Shown here piece by piece: positions 15,326 to 23,233 of a DNA stretch of 64,000 nt. The notes beneath the pieces were generated by a model, which did no database searches, was not told where the DNA came from, and was given only the letters and a program-made list of their open reading frames with translations. Every line of letters begins with the position of its first letter. Positions within the stretch are counted from its first letter, which is position 1. The position numbers and the translations under genes were made by a program. The DNA is taken from NCBI GenBank assembly GCA_949296075.1, contig CASFNG010000011.1, positions 62,001-126,000 on the forward strand, read 5' to 3'. The stretch is from an uncultured Parabacteroides sp. (GTDB taxonomy: Bacteria > Bacteroidota > Bacteroidia > Bacteroidales > Tannerellaceae).

Positions 15326-16027
15326 CTATCTCTTTTTGTTAAAAATAGACAAGACAATATATAGCACGATAGTGCCCGCGAGCCCCAAACATCCCCAAAG
15401 GGCCACGAATACGATCGCCCCGGCGACCAAGAGGTAACGCACCTCGTTACCGCGCCAAGCCAGCGACTTCACCTTCAGCGAGAACATCGGGATCTCCGAC
15501 ACTAACAGATAAGAGGAGAGGAAAGCCACCGCTATGGTAAGGATGATGAACACCGGCTCGTTCACATGAACCACAGGCAGGAGCGAATATCCGGCAGAGC
15601 CCCAAAACAGGGCGTGGGCGGGGACCGGAAGACCGATAAACGAGGTGGCCTGACGGTCGTCGATATTGAACTTCGCCAGCCGCAACCCGGAGAACACCGG
15701 GATCACGAATGCCAAATAAGGGATATAGCCGCTCCATGAGCCGGCCGGCAAACCGATGGAAGCCTCGCACAACAGCCAGAAAACGACCATTCCCGGAGCG
15801 AATCCGAAACTGACCATATCAGAGAGGGAATCAAGTTCCTTCCCCATAGGCGAGTAGGCCTTCAGCAAACGGGCGGCGAAGCCATCGCAAAAGTCGAACA
15901 CCGCCGCGACCACGATCCATACCAACGCATATAAAAGCTGTCCGTGCAACGCCATCACGCTGGCGACACAACCGGATACTAAACTCAGGCAGGTTATCGT
16001 ATTAGGGATATGTTTACGGATACTCAT
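15326..16027 (-). CDS. pssA: CDP-diacylglycerol--serine O-phosphatidyltransferase
   Basis: This 233-residue inner-membrane enzyme makes phosphatidylserine from CDP-diacylglycerol and serine. The CDP-alcohol phosphotransferase signature reads DFCDGFAARLLKAYSPMGKELDSLSD across residues about 48-73, following D-x2-DG-x2-AR-x8-G-x3-D. At least six hydrophobic segments follow. The start MSIRKHIPNTITCLSLVSG at 16027 was chosen because it begins at the conserved family N-terminus and overlaps the psd stop by four bases. With psd it forms the phosphatidylethanolamine pathway. Confidence 0.93.
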   Translation of the reverse strand: MSIRKHIPNTITCLSLVSGCVASVMALHGQLLYALVWIVVAAVFDFCDGFAARLLKAYSPMGKELDSLSDMVSFGFAPGMVVFWLLCEASIGLPAGSWSGYIPYLAFVIPVFSGLRLAKFNIDDRQATSFIGLPVPAHALFWGSAGYSLLPVVHVNEPVFIILTIAVAFLSSYLLVSEIPMFSLKVKSLAWRGNEVRYLLVAGAIVFVALWGCLGLAGTIVLYIVLSIFNKKR

Positions 16028-16686
16028 CTTGACAAACGGGCTATAGGCGTCTGGTTCCCTGTCACTTTCTGATCCATATCGACCAAGACCTCCGTATCTA
16101 ACGGCAAATAGACATCCACCCGGGAACCAAACTTGATGAATCCCATTTGCTCGTCCACGTGGCATTTCTCCCCGGCCTTGGCGTAGGTCACGATCCGACG
16201 CGCCATCGCGCCCGCTATCTGGCGAGCCAGGATCTCCTGCCCGTTCTTCGTGGTAATCACCACCGCCGAACGCTCGTTCTCAGTGCTGCTCTTCGGCAAG
16301 TAAGCCGCCATGAACCGGCCATCCTGATGAGAGACCTGCTTCACCGTCCCGTTCACGGGGAACCAGTTGGCATGGACGTTGAAAATCGACATGAACACGG
16401 ATATTTGCAGACATTTCCGATGCAGGATCTCATTCTCCATCACCTCCTCGATCGCGACGATCGTCCCGTCGGCGGGAGCGATCACCAAGCCTTCCGAATC
16501 ATAAGGGAAACGGCGGTAAGGACTACGGAAGAAATTAAGGATCAGCAAGAACAATACGGTAGAGACAAATGAGACGGCATAAAACAGTGCCCCCTTACCT
16601 ACGGTATGGTACAACGTCATGTTCACGATAAACAATATCGTAAACAGGGTAAGCAGGAACCCGGTCCCTTCCTTATGTACTTTCAT
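16024..16686 (-). CDS. psd: Phosphatidylserine decarboxylase
   Basis: This 220-residue pyruvoyl enzyme decarboxylates phosphatidylserine to phosphatidylethanolamine. It has two N-terminal membrane segments (about residues 9-45), VIAPADGTIVAIEEV, FMSIFNVHANWFPVNG, and the C-terminal MGFIKFGSRVD where self-cleavage at the Gly-Ser bond generates the pyruvoyl group. It is the short bacterial/archaeal type. ATG 16686 (MKVHKEG) was chosen over 16734 because a promoter box at 16732-16739 would lie on top of the longer start. It overlaps pssA by four bases. Confidence 0.92.
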   Translation of the reverse strand: MKVHKEGTGFLLTLFTILFIVNMTLYHTVGKGALFYAVSFVSTVLFLLILNFFRSPYRRFPYDSEGLVIAPADGTIVAIEEVMENEILHRKCLQISVFMSIFNVHANWFPVNGTVKQVSHQDGRFMAAYLPKSSTENERSAVVITTKNGQEILARQIAGAMARRIVTYAKAGEKCHVDEQMGFIKFGSRVDVYLPLDTEVLVDMDQKVTGNQTPIARLSR

Positions 16687-16731
16687 TCGTCTTTTCACCT
16701 GTATCGTTCTTTCCTTTTCTCTACGAATTTG

Positions 16732-16761
16732 CAAAAATATTCATTTTTAGCAAAAATCAAA
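16732..16761 (-). promoter_or_regulatory. Promoter of psd-pssA: TTTG-N18-TATTTTTG
   Basis: On the minus strand a -33 TTTG (16761-16758) is followed after 18 bases by TATTTTTG (16739-16732). Both elements fit the Bacteroidetes housekeeping promoter, the spacer being one base shorter than usual. Transcription should start near 16725. Confidence 0.65.
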
Positions 16762-16767
16762 AATATA

Positions 16768-19700
16768 TCATACGCTCACCGGCTCTATTTCATGCAGCTT
16801 CACGTACCAAATGAAGCCTTCTACCCGCGGATAACCCATCTTCCGGATCAAGCCTAAGTATTCCCTCACCTGTTTCCGGTAATGTTTTTCTTGCTTTTCC
16901 CCGAATTTATAATCCACCACGACCACTTTATCCGGAAAGATCATCACCCGGTCGGGACGTTTCGCCAATCCCTCCCCGAACAGGATGTCCACCTCGTTCA
17001 AGACACGTGCCGAGCCGTCGTACCAAGCCTTCACCCGATCATCGCGAAGCAGTTCCTCCAGACGAGCGACCAATCCCGCGGCCTCCTCGCCATCGATCAC
17101 CCCCTCCTGGCGATAAGCCTCCACCGAGGCGGGAATGTCGCCCGAGGTATGGATACGGCTCAGCAGCTCATGCATCAAGGCGCCGTGCTTACGCTGGGCA
17201 TTATCGAAGAAAAATCCTCGACCGTGCAACCGCAGTCGCAGCCGATCCCCCGCGGAAACGGAATGAAGACGGCTCATCGGAAGTTCTCGCTCTGAGCCCC
17301 CCCTTCCGTCACTTGCCTCCGGATGCCACCACGTACCCATCTCGAATACCGCCTCTTCCGGATCAAAGCAAGAGGGCAAGGGCTCCAAAGACTCCCCGTC
17401 GCGGGTATCGCTAACCTCCTGTCCCACTCCGGCCCACAGCAGATCGGCGATAGAGGAGATTTTCTCCACCTTCTTATCCTTGGTCAGCTTACGGGGAGAG
17501 GGGGCGAATACTAAAAGCTCTTCCTTTGCCCGGGTAAAGGCGACATATAGGGTATTCAGATTGTCGATAAAGGCGTGCAGACGCTCCTTGAAATAATCGC
17601 GGGCGAAGATCGTCCGCCCCAGCGATACCCCATAACGGATCGGCAATAGCCGCAGGCGGTCGAAGGGTTTTCGATCCGGACGGCACCAAAGGATCACCGG
17701 TTTGGTAGGCTTATGGTCGATCTCCCAATCTCCGAAAGGAATAACCACCACCTTGAAACCCAATCCTTTCGACTTATGGACGGTCAGGATGCGTATCGCG
17801 TCCTGTCCGTCGGGCGTGGCGATCGTCTTCCGGTAACCGCTCTCATCCCACCATTCCAAGAACCGGCCCAAGTCGGCGGTCTCCTTTTGGGAGAACTCCG
17901 CCACCATATCCAAGAAAGCCTGCACGAACACCTGTTCCGTATCCGCGAAATAGGCGTCGAATTTCCGGAACAGCCCTTCCGCCAGCTCATACAGCGACTG
18001 GCCCGTCACGGAAAGCAGCTCCACGAGGATCGACTCGTCAGGCTCCGCCTCCCCGAAAGAGCCAGTCAAGGTCTGATAGGCATACAGCAGCAACTTCCGT
18101 GCGGTAGGTTCCTCCGGGTTCCGCAAGAACCGCAAGACGGCTACCAAGAAGCGCACCGCCGACGAGCGTCCCACGAACAAGGCATCATCCGAGATAATAT
18201 CATATCGGTAGCGATCCGAGGGATGCGTCTCCTTATAAGCCAAGAGCGTATCCGCCACGACAGCTCCCTCCTGGTTCGTCCGTACGAGGATAGCGATGTC
18301 TCTCAAGGCATAACCATTGTCTTGAAGACGCTCCAATACCGCGGGAAGGCGCTCCATCGCCGCCTCCTTCCAGTCCTGCTCCTCTCCATCCTCCAAGAAA
18401 TCGATCCGCACGTGTCCCGCCTTCCCTTGGAAAGGGGCGGGCACCCGCTGATAGGTCTTGTCGTAAGCGGACATGATCTTCGTGCGGAAAGCCGCACGCT
18501 CCTCCTCTCCCAACGAGGAAGTCTCTAAAAGCTCGTTGTACAATGCCTGCAAGACAGCGGGCGCCACCGTGAAGAAGGCATTGTTGAACGTGACAATCTG
18601 CCGACAGCTTCGCCAGTTGTCCTTCAAGGTATCCTCACGCGTCAATTCCTCTGGGAAATCCCGCCGTACCTGCTCGTCCAGCAATTTCCAGTCCGAGTTA
18701 CGGAAGCGATAGATGCTCTGCTTCACATCGCCCACGATCAAGTCAGCGTGGCCTTGCGCCAGGCTATCCGCGATCAAGGGACGGAAATTCTCCCATTGCA
18801 TCCCGCTGGTATCCTGAAACTCATCGATCATGTAATGATCCACCCTCGTACCGGTCTTCTCGTAGATGAACGGGACATCACTGCCCCCAATCACCTTATT
18901 CAGCAACTCGGTCGTATCGGCGATCAGCATGATATTCTTCTCCTCCCTATATGCGGCGATCTGCCGGGATATATCGGTCAGGATCCCCAAGGTATCGTAA
19001 TAACGCGTCACCTCGCGGGCGGTCAGGTAGGTAGTCAGATCCGAGAAGAAAGTGACGATACGCCGCACACAATCATTCAGCCCGCTTGAATAGGCAGACT
19101 CCATCGCCTGTTTCTTATCGGCAGGAGTCGTCCGGGAGGAATAGGCCTCCAAGTTGTCCACCAGCCCTTGGAAGGTGGCGGTAGGCTCCTTCATCTCGCC
19201 CCTCGCAAGTCGGTCGAAGTAGAAGAAGGGAGATCGGCTATTGCCTTTGAAATCGGAGGGCTCCAAGCCAAAACGCTTCAGCAGGGTTTTCCCCTCCTCA
19301 CCCATCCGCCGGGCCTCCGCCTCCACGGAACGGATAAGGGCAAACAGCTCTTTCTTATACTCCGCGAGCGCGCTTTTATCGGCGATGTCCTCACTCACCT
19401 GGTCGCTAAACGCCTTGTAACTCTCCTTGAACAGCTCCTTGCCCAAGGCCTTGATGTCCTGCCGCAAATTCCATCCCCGACCTTCCGCGATTTTATCCTC
19501 AGCGAATCGCAATAACCAGCCCAACAATTCTTTGTTCTCCGGCCGATCTAAATCGGCGAGCATCCGATCTACCGCCTCGGCCAGCACCATGTCTTGATCC
19601 ATCTCGATGCCATATCCTCCCTGTAGCCCGATCTCACGGGTGAAAGCCCGCGTCGTCTGCTGGAAGAAACGGTCGATCGTACTGATGTTAAAGGCGGAAT

Positions 19701-19989
19701 AATCGTGCAAGATCTCCACCAAGATCTTCTTCGCCCGCGAGCGTGCCTGTTCCTCCGTCAGCTTATAGATGGAGGACAGCATGGAGAGATAGTCGGATTT
19801 TTTCCCGGAGGCGAGGCGATACAGCTCCTCCACGATGCGTCCCTTCATCTCGTCGGTCGCCTTGTTGGTGAAGGTCACCGCCAAGATCCTACGGTACGCG
19901 CCCGGTCGGGCGAACAGCAGCAGCAGGTATTCGCCAGTCAGTTTATGGGTTTTCCCGGCTCCGGCGGAAGCTCTGTAAATGGTCAGCAT
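16768..19989 (-). CDS. RecB/AddA-like UvrD-family helicase-nuclease
   Basis: This 1073-residue protein is a DNA helicase with a C-terminal nuclease. The Walker A loop ASAGAGKTHKL is at residues 8-18, AVTFTNKATDEMK is motif Ia, IDEFQDTSGMQWENF is motif II, GDVKQSIYRFR is motif III, and TVHKSKGLGFKVVVIP and YVAFTRAKEEL are motifs V and VI. Near the end, RPDRVMIF then VVVDYKFG (Asp1026, Lys1028) and QVREYLG give the PD-(D/E)XK nuclease core. Such enzymes process double-strand breaks for recombination. No AddB-type partner is next to it. It begins 6 bases after the SUI1 factor gene. Confidence 0.88.
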   Translation of the reverse strand: MLTIYRASAGAGKTHKLTGEYLLLLFARPGAYRRILAVTFTNKATDEMKGRIVEELYRLASGKKSDYLSMLSSIYKLTEEQARSRAKKILVEILHDYSAFNISTIDRFFQQTTRAFTREIGLQGGYGIEMDQDMVLAEAVDRMLADLDRPENKELLGWLLRFAEDKIAEGRGWNLRQDIKALGKELFKESYKAFSDQVSEDIADKSALAEYKKELFALIRSVEAEARRMGEEGKTLLKRFGLEPSDFKGNSRSPFFYFDRLARGEMKEPTATFQGLVDNLEAYSSRTTPADKKQAMESAYSSGLNDCVRRIVTFFSDLTTYLTAREVTRYYDTLGILTDISRQIAAYREEKNIMLIADTTELLNKVIGGSDVPFIYEKTGTRVDHYMIDEFQDTSGMQWENFRPLIADSLAQGHADLIVGDVKQSIYRFRNSDWKLLDEQVRRDFPEELTREDTLKDNWRSCRQIVTFNNAFFTVAPAVLQALYNELLETSSLGEEERAAFRTKIMSAYDKTYQRVPAPFQGKAGHVRIDFLEDGEEQDWKEAAMERLPAVLERLQDNGYALRDIAILVRTNQEGAVVADTLLAYKETHPSDRYRYDIISDDALFVGRSSAVRFLVAVLRFLRNPEEPTARKLLLYAYQTLTGSFGEAEPDESILVELLSVTGQSLYELAEGLFRKFDAYFADTEQVFVQAFLDMVAEFSQKETADLGRFLEWWDESGYRKTIATPDGQDAIRILTVHKSKGLGFKVVVIPFGDWEIDHKPTKPVILWCRPDRKPFDRLRLLPIRYGVSLGRTIFARDYFKERLHAFIDNLNTLYVAFTRAKEELLVFAPSPRKLTKDKKVEKISSIADLLWAGVGQEVSDTRDGESLEPLPSCFDPEEAVFEMGTWWHPEASDGRGGSERELPMSRLHSVSAGDRLRLRLHGRGFFFDNAQRKHGALMHELLSRIHTSGDIPASVEAYRQEGVIDGEEAAGLVARLEELLRDDRVKAWYDGSARVLNEVDILFGEGLAKRPDRVMIFPDKVVVVDYKFGEKQEKHYRKQVREYLGLIRKMGYPRVEGFIWYVKLHEIEPVSV

Positions 19990-19995
19990 AGGCGT

Positions 19996-20343
19996 TTATC
20001 CGATCGTCCGGCTTTTCGTGTATCCCTCTTTCCGCAGGATCTCCAGTATTTTCGTCCGGAAATCCCCTTGTATGATGATCTCTCCCTCCTTGGCGGATCC
20101 GCCCACGCCGCATTTCACCTTCAGCCACTTCCCTAACGCGGCCAGATCCTCGGATGTTCCCCGGAAACCGGTAATCAAGGTGACCATCTTCCCGCCCCGG
20201 TTCCGCTTGTCGAGCGAGATCCGCAGCGGTTGTTCCGCCTTCGGCAAGGTGGCCTCTTCCTCTACCTCGCCTGTATCGTATTTGAAATCGGGATTGGTGG
20301 AATACATGATCCCCAACCGGTCTTTCCAATCGTTCTTTTTCAT
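19996..20343 (-). CDS. SUI1/YciH-type translation factor
   Basis: This 115-residue protein has the eIF1/SUI1 fold: LRISLDKRNRGGKMVTLITG, then LGKWLKVKCGVGGSAKEGEI and IIIQGDFRTKILEIL. In eukaryotes SUI1 controls start-codon choice; bacterial YciH proteins can affect initiation fidelity but are not essential, so the role here is inferred. The basic GVGGSAK loop is intact. It has a near-ideal promoter at 20382-20413 and is followed 6 bases later by the helicase-nuclease gene. Confidence 0.88.
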   Translation of the reverse strand: MKKNDWKDRLGIMYSTNPDFKYDTGEVEEEATLPKAEQPLRISLDKRNRGGKMVTLITGFRGTSEDLAALGKWLKVKCGVGGSAKEGEIIIQGDFRTKILEILRKEGYTKSRTIG

Positions 20344-20381
20344 GTCGTTATCCTTCTTGTCTCATGCGTCTTTCAACGGCT

Positions 20382-20413
20382 CAAAACTACGGATTTATCC
20401 CGGCATAGGCAAA
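20382..20413 (-). promoter_or_regulatory. Promoter of SUI1-helicase operon: TTTG-N20-TAGTTTTG
   Basis: The minus strand has TTTG (20413-20410), a 20-base spacer and TAGTTTTG (20389-20382), a full match to the Bacteroidetes -33/-7 promoter. The implied leader before ATG 20343 is about 32 bases. Confidence 0.8.
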
Positions 20414-20445
20414 TCGTTGCCGAACTTCCGCCTCCACCGATCGAG

Positions 20446-20483
20446 ACAAAAAAATCGCCCGGAGAATAAATCCCCCGGGCGAT
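20446..20483 (-). terminator. Intrinsic terminator after the 20503 gene
   Basis: A 9-bp GC-rich stem (ATCGCCCGG 20454-20462 with CCGGGCGAT 20475-20483) is followed on the minus strand by a run of Ts. It ends the 20503-21171 transcript and insulates the SUI1 promoter. Confidence 0.88.
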
Positions 20484-20502
20484 CCAATCAACATATACCG
20501 GT

Positions 20503-21171
20503 TTAAAGCCCTAAACAATAATCCAGCAAGACCAATGCGTCCGACGCGTTTTTCATGTCTACCTTATGCTCCTTCACATACGCCCGGATCCGCTCCTCCT
20601 GGCCGGGGAAGAGTTTTTCCAATTGCCGGGGTTTCTTCACCTTCTCCCACTTTCCTTTCACTTGGATAAGGTAGGTATTGTCCGCTTTCCGCCGGTAGAC
20701 CTCCATGCTCCCGATCCGCTGCCGCTGGTAAGGCGTATACATCTCCGTGGCATTCAGCCCGAGATCGCTCATTTGCAGGTTGTGCACGCTGCCCTGCGTG
20801 ACGCTGCCCAACGCACCTTTCGAGCCGAGGTTCACCTCTTTCAGCAACCAATCAATACGCACTTCCCCATGCTCTAAGCGTACCACCTCGTAAAACCCTT
20901 TGGCGGCGGGCACGAATATCCGCCCATCCACGAAAAGGGTATCCACCAAGGCGGTATTCCCCATCTCCATCAGTTCCGTTCCCTGTCGGAAAAGCATGAC
21001 CTTATTCGACGCGTCGTAGTTGACCTGCATGGTTGCCTTCGAATGGTTACGGAAAAGTATCCTCGCCTCCTTGAAATCGTCGAACAGGAAAATCCGGGTA
21101 AATTGCTGCGCCTGTACGATCTCCCCCAAAAAGAGAAACGGGACGATCAGACTGATCCATTTATAGTTCAT
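20503..21171 (-). CDS. Exported protein of unknown function
   Basis: This 222-residue protein has a signal peptide (ISLIVPFLFLGEIVQA, cleavage near residue 21) with no lipobox cysteine, so it is likely periplasmic. The body alternates strands such as ARILFRNHSKATMQVNYDAS and TALVDTLFVDGRIFVP, with a basic C-terminal third (KWEKVKKPRQLEKLF) and a helical tail ending DALVLLDYCLGL. I do not recognise the family. It lies downstream of SusD1 but behind that gene's terminator and in front of its own, so it is probably a separate transcript. It could serve the SusC1/D1 system, but only position suggests this. Confidence 0.6.
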   Translation of the reverse strand: MNYKWISLIVPFLFLGEIVQAQQFTRIFLFDDFKEARILFRNHSKATMQVNYDASNKVMLFRQGTELMEMGNTALVDTLFVDGRIFVPAAKGFYEVVRLEHGEVRIDWLLKEVNLGSKGALGSVTQGSVHNLQMSDLGLNATEMYTPYQRQRIGSMEVYRRKADNTYLIQVKGKWEKVKKPRQLEKLFPGQEERIRAYVKEHKVDMKNASDALVLLDYCLGL

Positions 21172-21194
21172 AATCCGTACGTTTATGGGTTAAC

Positions 21195-21235
21195 TAAAAA
21201 AGAGAGGCCACCCCCACTTTCCGTGAGACGGCCTC
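21195..21235 (-). terminator. Intrinsic terminator after SusD1
   Basis: GAGGCC (21204-21209) pairs with GGCCTC (21230-21235), and the minus strand continues into TCTTTTTT. It ends the SusC1/SusD1 transcript 28 bases past the susD stop. Confidence 0.7.
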
Positions 21236-21262
21236 CCCGTATAATCAACAAACAGAAATCTA

Positions 21263-23209
21263 TTATTTCGAGCGACCGGCTCCCCATTCCGGAGCGTTCT
21301 TGTCGGCCCACAGGCGCTCTGTCGCCAAGACCTGATCGTACATACCCGAGGAAGTGGATGTCAATCCCTGCTCCGCATAAGCAGATCTCTTCACATCAGC
21401 AGAGATGTCATCATCCAGCACCGCCCCGGTCGGGAAACGGCGCGGGATCTTCGCCGCGGGAATCTCCGCATAAGTGGCACGCTTCAATAAGTTAGATTGA
21501 TAACTCGGGTAACCGGAGCGGCGTGCGGTCACGTACACCTCGTTCGGGTAGAGCATGAAGTGAAGCAACTCCTGCACGTAGATCTTCTCCAATTTCTCGG
21601 CGGCCGTACCCGTGAAGGCGTACTGGTCGTTCGACAACATCGCCTCGATCTCGCCTTCCTTCAGGTCGATCGGTTTCTCGTTCGGGTCATAGCCGAAGCA
21701 GCCCTGCACGATGCTGTAATAAGCCACCTGGTTCTCTCTCGCCAAAGCATCGTATGAGCGTACCGAAAGGTCGAGCGCCTTATCGTAGTATTTCTTCGCG
21801 TCGCCCTCTTTCCCGTCTAACATCGCGAACTCAGCCAGATAGAGATTCACCTCGGCAGCGCTCATGTACATCCCATACCAAGGACGATCGTTCGTGGTAA
21901 AGGTATAGGTGTCGTCCGGAAGGGTAGCCGCCTCCACCTGTTGCGCGGCGTTATAATTACGACCGATAATCATCATCTGGTTCAACGTTGAGTACGGTGT
22001 ATAGAACTTCGGGTTGTTGCCCTCCTTATTGTGGAGATAAAGCTCCTTATCCGCGTTAGTGTACGAGGAGGGGAAGAACCATCTGTATTTACCCGTATTA
22101 TCATCTTTTGCCATCCAAGCCTCGGTCAATCCGTAATAACGAACCCACGGCTCGCCTAATCCGCCCCACTTGACGAACTTCTTCTTACCATCGGCCCCGA
22201 CCGTGGAGACTACGTTTTTCTCGATAAACTCAGGGATCTCCAAGCCTGCGTCATAGTAGCCCTGCACGACCTTGGAATTCCATTCGTTCTTCGTGAAGAT
22301 GAAACGGACACGGGGATCCTGATTGTTCACCATAAAGTTGATCACCGTCTCGGTACCTACACAGCCGGAGAAACCGTTGCTCCAGTGATAGATCCGGTCA
22401 TTCACATAACCCTCGTCGCCGGTCAGCCGGACTTTTCCCTTGTTGAAGCGTACATCCTCGTCTAAAGCGTTGAGGTAACCGGCAGGCGAGCTCGCCACTT
22501 CGGCAGCCACCTGCTTCGCTTTGCTCTCATTCTGCGCCAACATACGGACAGCGATCTTCAGTTTCAAGGAATTGGCGAACTTAGCCCACTTCTTGCGGTC
22601 GCCGCTATACACCACATCCTCGTTCGCTTTTATCGTTGCCGAGGTCGTAGAGAACACCTCAACAGCCTGATCCAGCTCACTCAGCCAAAAGTCGTACAGA
22701 TCCTCCACCCGGTCGTAGACAGGGGTCAGCGTACCTCCGTAAGCGGCTTGGGCAGCTTCCTTATAAGGGAGGGATCCATACATATCGGTAGCGAAGATCC
22801 CTAAGTAAATACTCATCACCTTCGCGGCCTCTACATAAGGCTCATTGAGGCTGCGATCCTCCTCGTCCTGAAGCTCCATCTCATGTTCCATCGCCCGGAG
22901 TACCCGCAACACGTCCATATACTTCCGGCTTTGATCCCCATCTATCGTCGGCGTGAGGATTCCCTCGGAAGCGCCTCCCGAAGAGAGACCCATGCCTGCC
23001 CAAGCGTACTGCATCGGGGCGTTATAGAAATAGACCAAATAGCCTTGAGGATCGAACTGGTTGACCGCCTCGGCGAACAAATAAGGGATATCTCCCTTCA
23101 CGACCGCCGACGGGTCTGTGTTGATTTCCGAGAAATCATCGCGGCAACCGGTCAGCAATGTCGCCGACCCGAAGGCCAAAGTCGCCAAAAGATATTTATA
23201 TGCTTTCAT
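21263..23209 (-). CDS. SusD/RagB-family nutrient-binding outer membrane lipoprotein (SusD1)
   Basis: This 648-residue lipoprotein (TLLTGC, Cys22) is the surface lid that binds substrate over the SusC1 channel. It shows CRDDFSEINTDPSAV just after the lipid anchor, the motif seen in the SusD-like_2 subgroup, and long tetratricopeptide-type helical regions. SusC/SusD pairs import glycans or peptides; this subgroup is often not next to glycoside hydrolases and the ligand cannot be read from sequence. It begins 24 bases after the SusC1 stop, in the usual C-then-D order, and ends at a terminator. Confidence 0.9.
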   Translation of the reverse strand: MKAYKYLLATLAFGSATLLTGCRDDFSEINTDPSAVVKGDIPYLFAEAVNQFDPQGYLVYFYNAPMQYAWAGMGLSSGGASEGILTPTIDGDQSRKYMDVLRVLRAMEHEMELQDEEDRSLNEPYVEAAKVMSIYLGIFATDMYGSLPYKEAAQAAYGGTLTPVYDRVEDLYDFWLSELDQAVEVFSTTSATIKANEDVVYSGDRKKWAKFANSLKLKIAVRMLAQNESKAKQVAAEVASSPAGYLNALDEDVRFNKGKVRLTGDEGYVNDRIYHWSNGFSGCVGTETVINFMVNNQDPRVRFIFTKNEWNSKVVQGYYDAGLEIPEFIEKNVVSTVGADGKKKFVKWGGLGEPWVRYYGLTEAWMAKDDNTGKYRWFFPSSYTNADKELYLHNKEGNNPKFYTPYSTLNQMMIIGRNYNAAQQVEAATLPDDTYTFTTNDRPWYGMYMSAAEVNLYLAEFAMLDGKEGDAKKYYDKALDLSVRSYDALARENQVAYYSIVQGCFGYDPNEKPIDLKEGEIEAMLSNDQYAFTGTAAEKLEKIYVQELLHFMLYPNEVYVTARRSGYPSYQSNLLKRATYAEIPAAKIPRRFPTGAVLDDDISADVKRSAYAEQGLTSTSSGMYDQVLATERLWADKNAPEWGAGRSK

Positions 23210-23233
23210 TTTTTCGTCTTTATTTATCAGTCA

